64,000 nt of DNA from Bacilli bacterium (GCA_017477255.1 JAFUXB010000005.1:57356-121355), one strand, 5' to 3'; shown: positions 44,840-52,832, numbered from the stretch's first letter. Made by a program: numbers and translations. Notes: generated by a model not told the origin, from the letters alone.

Positions 44840-45766
44840 TTAAACATCCTCACTTCTTCTTGTTTTAATTGTTTTAAAAACAAATATATTAACTGCCATA
44901 ATAAAAATCATAATTAAAATGGCTCCAGCAATTGTGACATTATCTGGTCTACTTGGATCTCTAAATGAATTAAATAAATATAAAACAGGTGTTAATGTTG
45001 TATTTAATGGTCCTCCACCAGTCATCATCATTGGAATTTCCATCATTTGCATATAACCTGTGACCATATTAATTACAAGTAAAACAATATAATTCCTCAT
45101 ATTTGGTATTGTAATAAACCATAATTTTTGGAACCAATTTGCTCCATCAACATTTGCTGCTTGATAATAATCTTCTGGAATATTAATAAGTCCTGCATAC
45201 ATTACAAGCGTGTTATATCCAAATCCAAGCCATATTGTAGGAACAATAATTGAAATATATGCAAGAGTTGTATCATTTGTAAATGAAATTGGATCTTTAT
45301 CAAGTAAAACACAAATACTTGAAATAAGTCCTCCTCCATAATTAAAAATTAAATTAAATATAACACTAGCAATAATTCCTGAAATAAAGAAAGGAACATA
45401 AATTAAAACTTTTACTAGTTTCCCAAATTTGTTATCCATTGCTTTTAAAACAAGCGCAAAACCAAATGAAATAACAAGTAAAATTACAGAAATTATCGTT
45501 GTCATTAGTAAAGCTGTTAAGAAAGATTTATAAAATAATGTATCCATTTCAAATAGATATACATAATTACTAAATCCTACAAAAGCTTTAGTATTATAAT
45601 CTTGAAAACTTCTTATAATAGCTAAGATTAAAGGCAGAATAACAAAAATACTAAGCAAAACAAAAGCTGGAAGAAGCATTAAATATGCTGTTGTTTGTCC
45701 ACGATATTTATATCTATTGTGGCGCTTTTTGTCTACTAATTGAAATTTGTCTTCTGTATAAATCAT
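44840..45766 (-). CDS. CUT1 sugar ABC transporter permease (MalF/UgpA-like)
   Basis: A 308-residue permease with six membrane segments; YQAANVDGANWFQKLWFITIPN is the EAA loop, and the MMTGGGPLNTTLTPVLYLF segment is typical of UgpA-type subunits. It has no obvious ribosome site; it begins 9 bp after the binding-protein gene and is probably translated by re-initiation. The membrane ATPase partner is not in this transporter cluster. Confidence 0.9.
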   Translation of the reverse strand: MIYTEDKFQLVDKKRHNRYKYRGQTTAYLMLLPAFVLLSIFVILPLILAIIRSFQDYNTKAFVGFSNYVYLFEMDTLFYKSFLTALLMTTIISVILLVISFGFALVLKAMDNKFGKLVKVLIYVPFFISGIIASVIFNLIFNYGGGLISSICVLLDKDPISFTNDTTLAYISIIVPTIWLGFGYNTLVMYAGLINIPEDYYQAANVDGANWFQKLWFITIPNMRNYIVLLVINMVTGYMQMMEIPMMMTGGGPLNTTLTPVLYLFNSFRDPSRPDNVTIAGAILIMIFIMAVNIFVFKTIKTRRSEDV

Positions 45767-45775
45767 AAAAATTTA

Positions 45776-47155
45776 TTAGAATGGTTTTCCTTCCCAAGAC
45801 GAACTATGAATAATTGCATTAATTGAATCATCTGCAGTTTTAATTGCATTATTTATTGTTGTAGTTTTATAACTTTCACCTTTATTTAAATCTGCATTTA
45901 ATCCACAAGTTTCAAAAATAGTACCAACTGCTACTGAAATTGACCAAGGATATGTAGCTTCAGGAATTGCTTTTGAAGCAACATCATTAATAACATTAGT
46001 CCATTCTTTTAAATTATCTTCGACATGTTCGCTAATATAAGCTTTTACTGAATTAGTAACAGCGGCTTTTGAATAATAAGCGGCTTCGAAGAATCCAGCA
46101 GTTCTTTCTGGACTTTCAGCAAATAACCATTCGATTACTTTTGCTGCTTTTTGTTGATGTTCTTTATCAGATTGTGATGAAATTGCATAAGTCCATCCAC
46201 CATTAGATGCAGTTACTTTTGATGTATTTCCATCTTTAGTTGGAATAACTGAAACTCCAACATCACTAGCTAAATCACTATAAGTATGCATAATTTCAGC
46301 AATTGACCAAGATCCAGCAAAAGTCATAGCAACCTTACCCATCATCATACCTTCGATAATATCGTTATAACTTCCTTTTGGAGAAATTGCACCATTTGGT
46401 ACATAACCATTTCCATATAGGTCATACCATAAACCAGCAATATCTTTAAATCCTTCTTCTGTTCCTACTCTACTTTGAGTCCAGTCATCGTTTAAAGCTA
46501 AACCACCAGTTAAATTATATTGAAGACCATAAGTTGACCAACTTAATGCACTTCCAATTGGAATTCCAACACAATATTGTCCTCTTTTAAGTGTAGGTTT
46601 AATTTTACTACAAGCTTCTAAAAGCTCAGCCCAAGTTGAAGGAGCACTTGCTACTCCAGCAGTATTTAACATACTTTTACGATAGAAGAAAATACTACTT
46701 GGTTCACTAAGTTGAGGATAACCATAAACTTTATCATTATATGTAACCATTGGTTTAATGTTATCTGAAATATCATCGATATATTCTTGTTTAATTAAAT
46801 CATTTAATGGTACTCCATCACCAGTTTCAACTACGTCATGATAAATGTTTCCATAAGAACACATAAAAATATCAGGAGCTGAACCATTTTCTTTAGCAAC
46901 TTTAAAAGCATCAGTATATGCTTCATCTTCAAAGAATTTAACACTTAATTGAATTCCATCTTCCATATTGCTATTAAATTCTTTAACTCTTTTGTTCATG
47001 TATTCATTTGACCAGTCTTCAAAGTTTCTTAAATACATTGTAATAATAGTTGCGCCTTCTTCGACTGGATCTTTACTTTTGCTTTTACAACCAGCAGTTA
47101 AAGCTACAACAAATAAAGCTGGAACGATAAATTTTGATAAACTTCTTGTTTTCAT
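45776..47155 (-). CDS. CUT1 sugar-binding lipoprotein
   Basis: About 459 residues. I place the start at 47155, the Met preceded by AAGGAG; the Met at 47176 would overlap the stop of the kinase-isomerase gene. Lipobox LTAGC. The family 1 binding-protein order is visible: an opening strand ITMYLRNFE, APDIFMCSYGNIYHDVVETG, GYPQLSEPSSIFFYRKSML, and MMMGKVAMTFAGSWSI. It delivers oligosaccharide to the two permeases that follow. The ligand is predicted from the locus to be a D-arabino-oligosaccharide. Confidence 0.88.
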   Translation of the reverse strand: MKTRSLSKFIVPALFVVALTAGCKSKSKDPVEEGATIITMYLRNFEDWSNEYMNKRVKEFNSNMEDGIQLSVKFFEDEAYTDAFKVAKENGSAPDIFMCSYGNIYHDVVETGDGVPLNDLIKQEYIDDISDNIKPMVTYNDKVYGYPQLSEPSSIFFYRKSMLNTAGVASAPSTWAELLEACSKIKPTLKRGQYCVGIPIGSALSWSTYGLQYNLTGGLALNDDWTQSRVGTEEGFKDIAGLWYDLYGNGYVPNGAISPKGSYNDIIEGMMMGKVAMTFAGSWSIAEIMHTYSDLASDVGVSVIPTKDGNTSKVTASNGGWTYAISSQSDKEHQQKAAKVIEWLFAESPERTAGFFEAAYYSKAAVTNSVKAYISEHVEDNLKEWTNVINDVASKAIPEATYPWSISVAVGTIFETCGLNADLNKGESYKTTTINNAIKTADDSINAIIHSSSWEGKPF

Positions 47156-47165
47156 AATCTTCTCC

Positions 47166-48758
47166 TTATTTTTCATTATCTCTTATTTTGCCTAAAGCAC
47201 CACCTGGATGCCATTTAACGTATTGCTTTGGAGTAACTTTAGCATCTTCTTGAAGTAAGACAGATAAGCCTTGAAGAACTAAAGTTTCAGCTAAAATTGA
47301 TGAACGTGGTGCTCTATTTAAAGGACCACCTTCATTTTCTATATGAGCAAGTAAATGGGCATCAGATAATTTTGCAAGTTTACTTGATTCATTACCTGTT
47401 ACTCCAATTATTTTGCAACCATTTCTTTTACAAGCTTCAATTGTATTGATTAATTCACTTGTATTTCCACTATTTGAAATAGCAATGACTACATCTCCTC
47501 TAACTAATTGGCCACAACTTCCATGAACTGCTTCAGTTCCATGTAAATAATAAGTTGGCGTTCCAGTTGATGAGAAAAGTGAAGCAAAATATTGAGCAAT
47601 GTGAGATGGTTTACCAATACCAGTAATATGAACTCTATTGCCATTTTCTTTTGCTTTTAAAATTAAATCTAATGCACTTTCATAAAATTCTTTATTTAAT
47701 GTGCCTAAAGTATATGTAATTTCAGATAAAACAGTTGATTTAAATACATCTAAGACGTCAACTGATTCAAAATTATTATTCTTTAATAATGCATATAATC
47801 CTTTATATGGTGCATATTTTAATCCTTTAACATAATCAGTTAATTCTTCAAGTGTACATAAAGAAGGCATAGCACCTAATTTTTGTACAGTTAATGAACC
47901 AACTGCATTAGCTAAAAGTATTGCTTCTTTTTCGCTATATCCACGACTTAAAAATGAAGTAAATGCACCAATAAATGAATCACCAGCTGCTGTAGGATCA
48001 ACAGACTTAACATTTTTAACACTTTCAAAACATTGGCAATTTTCTTTATTAGCTATGCAACATCCTTTAGATCCTAAAGTAATAATTACATTTTTAACAC
48101 CTTTATCAAGAAGAATTTTTGCTCCTTCTTTAAAGTCGTTTTCTGAGAACTCATCAATATTTTTATTTGATTTAATAAGACCTAAAAATTCAGTTTCATT
48201 TGGAATTAAATAAGTAACATTCTTTAAAAATTCATCACTTACTTCTCTATAAGGTGCAGGATTTACAATTACTTTTACTCCTTTTTTATAAGCGATTTCA
48301 GCTAAATAATCATTAACTTCTTGAGGAATTTCAAATTGTAAAACTATTGCTTCATAATTTTCAATTTCGTTTTCCAAATATTTAACATCTTCTACAGTTA
48401 AACGATTATTTGCTCCAGGAGTCATTATTATTCTATTTTGAAATCCTTCTTTAACTTCTTCTAAAACAACAACAGAAATTCCAGGATTTCCTTCATCTTG
48501 AATAACTTCTTCAACGTTTACACCGCTTTTTAAACATGTAGAAACAAGGCTTTTTGAAAAACTATCAGAACCAACTTTCCCAATTAATTTAACAGGGGTG
48601 TTTAAACGAGCAATTTGAACTGCTTGGTTTGCACCTTTTCCTCCATCAGCACGTGAAAATTTATTTCCTATTACACTTTCACCAGCTGAAGGAAATTTAC
48701 TTGTTTGAACTATAAGATCTTCGACAAAAGACCCTACAACTAAAATAGATTTTTGCAT
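47166..48758 (-). CDS. Ribokinase fused to KdsD-type D-arabinose-5-phosphate isomerase
   Basis: A 530-residue two-domain protein. Residues 1-310 are a PfkB-family ribokinase: GGKGANQA (39-46), NPAP (166-169), ITLGSKG and DPTAAGDSF (254-262) with the catalytic Asp260. Residues about 340-528 are a SIS domain of the KdsD/GutQ type: GIGKPSHIA (380-388), STGTP, HGTEAVHG (406-413), SNSGNTSE (428-435) and HPGGALGK (517-524). CBS domains are absent. The pair of activities would convert D-arabinose to its 5-phosphate and then to D-ribulose-5-phosphate. Nothing here suggests lipopolysaccharide, so a KDO role is unlikely. First gene of the ~16.6-kb DUF4185 operon, with no clear ribosome site. Confidence 0.87.
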   Translation of the reverse strand: MQKSILVVGSFVEDLIVQTSKFPSAGESVIGNKFSRADGGKGANQAVQIARLNTPVKLIGKVGSDSFSKSLVSTCLKSGVNVEEVIQDEGNPGISVVVLEEVKEGFQNRIIMTPGANNRLTVEDVKYLENEIENYEAIVLQFEIPQEVNDYLAEIAYKKGVKVIVNPAPYREVSDEFLKNVTYLIPNETEFLGLIKSNKNIDEFSENDFKEGAKILLDKGVKNVIITLGSKGCCIANKENCQCFESVKNVKSVDPTAAGDSFIGAFTSFLSRGYSEKEAILLANAVGSLTVQKLGAMPSLCTLEELTDYVKGLKYAPYKGLYALLKNNNFESVDVLDVFKSTVLSEITYTLGTLNKEFYESALDLILKAKENGNRVHITGIGKPSHIAQYFASLFSSTGTPTYYLHGTEAVHGSCGQLVRGDVVIAISNSGNTSELINTIEACKRNGCKIIGVTGNESSKLAKLSDAHLLAHIENEGGPLNRAPRSSILAETLVLQGLSVLLQEDAKVTPKQYVKWHPGGALGKIRDNEK

Positions 48759-48768
48759 ATTATTTTTC

Positions 48769-48784
48769 GTCTAAAAACTTAGAC
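48769..48784. promoter_or_regulatory. Inverted GTCTAA/TTAGAC repeat, candidate AraC-family site
   Basis: GTCTAA-AAAC-TTAGAC, with a further TTAGAC at 48863-48868 upstream of the araC-type start. Repeated short half-sites in a 128-bp divergent gap fit binding of the AraC-family protein encoded next door. Confidence 0.45.
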
Positions 48785-48820
48785 CTTTCCTTTTATACTT
48801 TAATTTTACTCTCGATACCT

Positions 48821-48826
48821 TATAAT
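48821..48826 (+). promoter_or_regulatory. -10 box of the AraC-family gene
   Basis: TATAAT, about 60 bp before the ATG; the -35 is not clear. The leader contains a TTAGAC half-site and the AGAAGGT ribosome site. Confidence 0.4.
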
Positions 48827-48886
48827 ATAAATAGATTTTTTTGTTATTTTTTAAGGACAATTTTAGACAAATTAGAAGGTAAAAAT

Positions 48887-49735
48887 ATGAGAATTCATTT
48901 ACAAGATTCAAAAGAAAGAAGACACTATCCAATTAAAAGATTAGCTACATTAGATAGCAAAATTGAAGCTTATTATACTGGAACTTTTAGTGCATTAGAA
49001 AAACAAAACTTAAATCCACATAAGCATACCTTTTTAGAAATAATGTTTATTGATAGTGGATCAGGAACAATTGAGATTAATAATATAAAATATAAAGCAA
49101 AAACTGACGATATCATCTTATATTTCCCTTCTAACATGCATAAAGAATATTCAGATAATGGGACTATTATGCATGCTTTATTTTTTGCAGTTAAATATAA
49201 AGAACCTCTTAAAAAAATGTTTGCAAACTGTAACGAAGAATATATTTTACATACAGGAACAAATAATAAGACATTTAGAAAATTATTTAATTTACTTATT
49301 CAAGAATCTAAAAATGAAGAATTAAACTATACTTCAAATATTACAAATTGCATTGCTAAAACAATAATTTTAAAAATACTTCAGTTATTCTCATCAGGAA
49401 ATAAAAAAGCTGCTACAAACGAATATGTGCAAAAAATACAAGATTATTTAGACAAGCACTATCTTGAAGAAATTGATCTAGATAAGTATTATGAAACACT
49501 ACCATTTTCTAAATATTATATTGCTCGTTTATTTAAATCTACATTAGGAGTTACTCCTGTTAATTACATAATTTCAAAACGAATAGATCACGCTAAGACT
49601 TTATTAAATAAAACTGATATGAAGATTATAAATATTGCTAATGAAGTTGGTTATAAAGATATCTATTATTTTACTAAAGTCTTTAAAAAAGAGGTCGGTG
49701 TTTCGCCTTCTTCTTATAGAAAAAGAAGTTCATAA
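48887..49735 (+). CDS. AraC-family transcriptional regulator
   Basis: A 282-residue regulator with an N-terminal cupin-type sensor (LNPHKHTFLEIMFIDSGSGTI, metal or sugar pocket) and two C-terminal helix-turn-helix units (about 185-280: PFSKYYIARLFKSTLGVTP and IINIANEVGYKDIYYFTKVFKKEVGVSP). AGAAGGT precedes the ATG. It is divergent from the kinase-isomerase gene and most likely activates the DUF4185 operon in response to its sugar. A copy of the dispersed repeat follows 25 bp after the stop. Confidence 0.92.
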   Translation: MRIHLQDSKERRHYPIKRLATLDSKIEAYYTGTFSALEKQNLNPHKHTFLEIMFIDSGSGTIEINNIKYKAKTDDIILYFPSNMHKEYSDNGTIMHALFFAVKYKEPLKKMFANCNEEYILHTGTNNKTFRKLFNLLIQESKNEELNYTSNITNCIAKTIILKILQLFSSGNKKAATNEYVQKIQDYLDKHYLEEIDLDKYYETLPFSKYYIARLFKSTLGVTPVNYIISKRIDHAKTLLNKTDMKIINIANEVGYKDIYYFTKVFKKEVGVSPSSYRKRSS

Positions 49736-49760
49736 ACAGTTTAAATCATGTATATTTTTT

Positions 49761-49790
49761 TCAAAAACCCTGCAAATCTCAACTATTTTT
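49761..49790 (+). repeat. Dispersed ~30-bp intergenic element, copy 6
   Basis: TCAAAAACCCTGCAAATCTC then AACTATTTTT. It lies between the araC-type gene and a degraded ATPase gene fragment. Confidence 0.7.
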
Positions 49791-49797
49791 TAAAATA

Positions 49798-49920
49798 TTA
49801 ATTAACAGAATTATTTACTAGAGCTGCTTTTCCAATTTGATTTGCTCCTAATTTTATTTCTATCTCACACCAAGAACCGTCTTCTAATTCAACAATCACA
49901 TCAATTTCATTCCGAAAGAT
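49798..49920 (-). pseudogene. Remnant of a DUF4143 AAA-type ATPase gene (C-terminal end only)
   Basis: On the minus strand about 40 codons read RNEIDVIVELEDGSWCEIE, then IKLGANQIGKAAL, ending in TAA. This is the DxV-E-DG-W-IE-KLG end of the DUF4143 ATPases, a nuclease-like terminal domain. Nothing of the ATPase part remains in the window, and the upstream edge runs into a 46-bp tandem repeat. It marks a deletion or rearrangement scar. Confidence 0.65.
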
Positions 49921-50017
49921 TTTAAGTTTTTGTTCCGAATGATTTCGACTTTTCATTCCGAGAGATTTTAAGATTTTGTTCCGAATGATTTCGACTTTTC
50001 ATTCCGAGAGATTTTAA
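49908..50017. repeat. 46-bp tandem repeat, about 2.4 units
   Basis: Units start at 49932 and 49978 (GTTCCGAATGATTTCGACTT then TTCATTCCGAGAGATTTTAA), with a partial unit at 49908-49931. The partial unit overlaps the DUF4143 fragment, so the array may have grown from its sequence. The unit length is not a multiple of three. Confidence 0.8.
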
Positions 50018-50071
50018 TCAAGATATTGAAATAGTTGTATCTTATTTATAGCTTTAACTTAATGGCTTTAT

Positions 50072-50087
50072 TGAAATATTTATTTCA
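50072..50087. promoter_or_regulatory. Inverted repeat upstream of the GH43 lipoprotein gene
   Basis: TGAAATA-TT-TATTTCA, perfect 7-bp arms, 46 bp before the ATG. A possible operator. Confidence 0.4.
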
Positions 50088-50133
50088 TTAAAATAAAATA
50101 TAAAAGATAAAAAACTTTTAAAAGGGGTTTATT

Positions 50134-51834
50134 ATGAATAATAAAAAATTATATTTTGCTTTACTTCTTCCACTTAGTTTAACTATTTTTGCATGTAAAT
50201 CAAATTCAGAAGAAACACCAAAAGATCAAGATGAACCATTTAAAAAAAGCGTTAAAACTACAATGGAACTTGGAGAAGATTATAGCGATTTAAGTCCTTC
50301 TTCAAATTATAAATGGGAATATGATAAAACTAGATGGTATATTAATACTTTAGATAAAGTTCCTTTACCTGATCCTCAAGTTTATGTTGAAGATGATACT
50401 TATTATATTGTTGGAACTGATGATGGTTCTTCATGTAGATATGTAACTTGTTATTACACGACAGATTTTATCTCTTATGAAAAACAAGTAATTTTTAATC
50501 CAGGAAATTTTGCTAGCACTTGGGAACAAAAAAGTAATCCACTAATTTATGCACCTGAACTTTATAAAGTTAAAGATAAATATTACCTCTACTATAGTGC
50601 AATAGAACAATCTAGTGGAAAGCGTAGAAATTCTGTAGTTTGGTCTGATAATGTTTTAGGACCTTATGAACCAATTAAAAACGATGACGTCGATGGTTAC
50701 AAAGCTCCTTTATTCTTCGATAATGAAAAAGGTGCAGTCTTAGATTCAACTTTATTTGTTGATGATGATGGCGAAATGTATATGTATTATTCCCAATCAA
50801 TTAATGGTCAATCAATTTATGGAGTTAAATTAAAATCTCCTTATGAAGCTGATTTTTCAACCAAAAAATATATTGTTTTACCAGGTACAATCGATAATAA
50901 TGCCGATCCTGAAGATAAAGTTTTAGAATGGGAATATGCTTATAGAGGTGAGTATGGTCCAATTGCTGAAGGTCCATTTATGTTTAAATCTAAAGGTAAA
51001 TATTATATGACTTATTCAGTAAATGGATGTTGGAATAAATATTATAATGTTTGTTATGCTGTCTCAGATAGTCCACTAGGAACATTTACTAAACCTTATA
51101 AAGAAGGTGAATTATGGACTAATTTATTGATGGGTGTTCCTTGCACTGATGATACTAGTGACCCAGTTTATGATCAATGGTCAGGTTTCCATTCAGGAAC
51201 TGGTCACCACTGCTTCTTTAAAATTGGTGATCAAATGATGATTGGTTATCATGCTCATAAAAATAGAAACTATAACCAAAATTCTAGTGGATGGGTTGGT
51301 AGATATTTTGCAATGGATCCAGTTTATACTAAAGAAGATGGAACTCCATTTATTAATGGTCCTACTTATTCACCTCAACCTTTACCAGAACCATTAAGTG
51401 ATTATTCAAATATCGCTCCTAAAGCTAAAATAAGAGTTGAAAATGTAACTAATGAAAAAGCAATTAATGATTTATATGTTACTGATTGCTATAACCTTGA
51501 AGATGGAAGTAATGAAGTTAAACTTGGAAAAGGATATTCATTTATTGAATTAACATTTGATAAAGAATACACAATTGGTGGATTAGCTATAAATAACAGT
51601 GCATATTATGATTCATATGTTAAAGATTTAGAATATGTGGCTTTTTCAAATGGTGATGCATTTGGATATAGTACATTCCCTTATTCTTGTGTTAATGATG
51701 TAAAAGAATTTGTTTATCCTGTAAGTGCTTTTGTATTTGAAATAGATAAAGAAATAAAAGCTAATAAAGTTACAATTTGTTTTAGAACTGAAGAACCTTT
51801 AAGAATTAATGAAGTTCAAGTTTTAGCTTATTAA
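50134..51834 (+). CDS. GH43-family lipoprotein glycosidase
   Basis: A 566-residue lipoprotein (IFAC, Cys21). The five-bladed GH43 propeller has the three acidic residues in their usual settings: Asp80 in LPDPQV (base), Asp204 in LDSTLFVDDDG (pKa modulator) and Glu279 in AEGPF (acid). A C-terminal galactose-binding-like domain (about 425-566, starting NIAPKAK) is shared with the GH43 protein at 55626. The family includes arabinofuranosidases, xylosidases and galactofuranosidases; the substrate is not determinable here. Monocistronic, with AAAAGGGG before the ATG and a terminator after the stop. Confidence 0.85.
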   Translation: MNNKKLYFALLLPLSLTIFACKSNSEETPKDQDEPFKKSVKTTMELGEDYSDLSPSSNYKWEYDKTRWYINTLDKVPLPDPQVYVEDDTYYIVGTDDGSSCRYVTCYYTTDFISYEKQVIFNPGNFASTWEQKSNPLIYAPELYKVKDKYYLYYSAIEQSSGKRRNSVVWSDNVLGPYEPIKNDDVDGYKAPLFFDNEKGAVLDSTLFVDDDGEMYMYYSQSINGQSIYGVKLKSPYEADFSTKKYIVLPGTIDNNADPEDKVLEWEYAYRGEYGPIAEGPFMFKSKGKYYMTYSVNGCWNKYYNVCYAVSDSPLGTFTKPYKEGELWTNLLMGVPCTDDTSDPVYDQWSGFHSGTGHHCFFKIGDQMMIGYHAHKNRNYNQNSSGWVGRYFAMDPVYTKEDGTPFINGPTYSPQPLPEPLSDYSNIAPKAKIRVENVTNEKAINDLYVTDCYNLEDGSNEVKLGKGYSFIELTFDKEYTIGGLAINNSAYYDSYVKDLEYVAFSNGDAFGYSTFPYSCVNDVKEFVYPVSAFVFEIDKEIKANKVTICFRTEEPLRINEVQVLAY

Positions 51835-51858
51835 ATTAGTTTAGTTAATATTAAATAA

Positions 51859-51884
51859 ACCTCTCATTAATTTGAGAGGTTTTT
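51859..51884 (+). terminator. Rho-independent terminator of the GH43 lipoprotein gene
   Basis: ACCTCTCA (51859-51866) pairs with TGAGAGGT (51873-51880), followed by TTTT. Confidence 0.85.
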
Positions 51885-52003
51885 AAAATTTTGGTAAAAA
51901 TACGCAAAAATTTTTAGTAGTTGAATCAAATCAAAATAATTAATCAATGTAAATGTAAGAATTTTCATTTAGAGATAAATATACAAATTTCTGGTTAATT
52001 TAA

Positions 52004-52033
52004 TCAAAAACCCTGCAGAACTCAACTATTTTT
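52004..52033 (+). repeat. Dispersed ~30-bp intergenic element, copy 7
   Basis: TCAAAAACCCTGCAGAACTC then AACTATTTTT, the best match to the consensus. It lies in the ~345-bp gap between the GH43 gene and plsY. Confidence 0.75.
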
Positions 52034-52085
52034 ATAATTTATTAACTTTAATTAACCATATTTCTCTTTTTATATTTAAAATCCT

Positions 52086-52123
52086 ATTTACTTTTTTTGC
52101 AAGTTCTTGCACTTTTTGTAAAT
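52086..52123. promoter_or_regulatory. Nested symmetric palindrome upstream of plsY
   Basis: Outer arms ATTTAC (52086-52091) and GTAAAT (52118-52123) flank inner arms TGCAAG (52098-52103) and CTTGCA (52106-52111). The gaps between outer and inner arms are 6 bp on each side and T-rich. The symmetry suggests a double dimer site or a structured leader. The rest of the gap shows only the terminator, repeat copy 7 and AT-rich sequence. Confidence 0.45.
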
Positions 52124-52164
52124 AGAATAAAAATAAAAAATTATAACGAAAACAACAATGTTGT

Positions 52165-52170
52165 GATAAC
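52165..52170 (+). promoter_or_regulatory. Extended -10-like box of plsY; leaderless start
   Basis: TGTGATAAC (extended -10 form), then 9 nt, then ATG. There is no Shine-Dalgarno sequence. Confidence 0.3.
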
Positions 52171-52179
52171 ATATAAACC

Positions 52180-52818
52180 ATGATTAATGATATTTTGATT
52201 TGTATATCTTTATTACTTGCTTCATACCTATTAGGAGCAATTCCTTTTGGACTAATAATAAGTAAAATAAAGAAAATAGATTTAAGAAAAGAAGGCAGTG
52301 GAAATATAGGTTCTACTAATGCTTTTAGAGTATTAGGCTTTTGGCCTGGAATGTTAGCTGCTTTTTTAGATGTATTAAAAGGATCAATAATAATTATTAT
52401 TACTTACTTATTAATAAAGAATAATCTTTATAATAATTTATTATTTCCTTCTTCATCTTTCTTTTATATTTTATATGGGATGCCTGCAGTATTTGGACAT
52501 TGTTTTTCTATATATTTAAAATTTAAAGGAGGAAAAGGTGTTGCTACTTCTTTAGGTGTAGTTTTAGTTACTTTTCCATATTTAGCTTTAGGTATAATTT
52601 TAGTTTTTATATTAGTTGTATTAATTACTAAATATGTTTCACTTGGTTCAGTAATTGGAGGAACTTTAGCTACTATTACTTCATTTATTTTATTTCCTAT
52701 AGCTTATAATAATTTTTTGTATCCAATTTGCTTATTAATTTTATTAATATTAATTGTTATTAAACATATTCCTAATTTTATAAGATTAAAAAATCATACA
52801 GAAAATAAAGTATTTTAG
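52180..52818 (+). CDS. plsY: Acyl-phosphate:glycerol-3-phosphate acyltransferase PlsY
   Basis: A 212-residue membrane enzyme that makes 1-acyl-glycerol-3-phosphate, the first step of phospholipid synthesis. Family motifs: GAIPFGLIISK, LRKEGSGNIGSTNAFRVLG, and GHCFSIYLKFKGGKGVATSLG, with the loops that carry the active site between five membrane segments. It is a housekeeping gene among sugar-utilisation genes, which suggests the accessory loci were inserted around it. Its 3' end shares a bidirectional terminator with the GH43 operon. Confidence 0.95.
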   Translation: MINDILICISLLLASYLLGAIPFGLIISKIKKIDLRKEGSGNIGSTNAFRVLGFWPGMLAAFLDVLKGSIIIIITYLLIKNNLYNNLLFPSSSFFYILYGMPAVFGHCFSIYLKFKGGKGVATSLGVVLVTFPYLALGIILVFILVVLITKYVSLGSVIGGTLATITSFILFPIAYNNFLYPICLLILLILIVIKHIPNFIRLKNHTENKVF

Positions 52819-52832
52819 TTATTTTGTTAGAT

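Noticed and set aside
49908..50017. The 46-bp repeats as a CRISPR array
   Set aside because: The units are directly adjacent with no spacers, number only about 2.4, and no cas genes are present.
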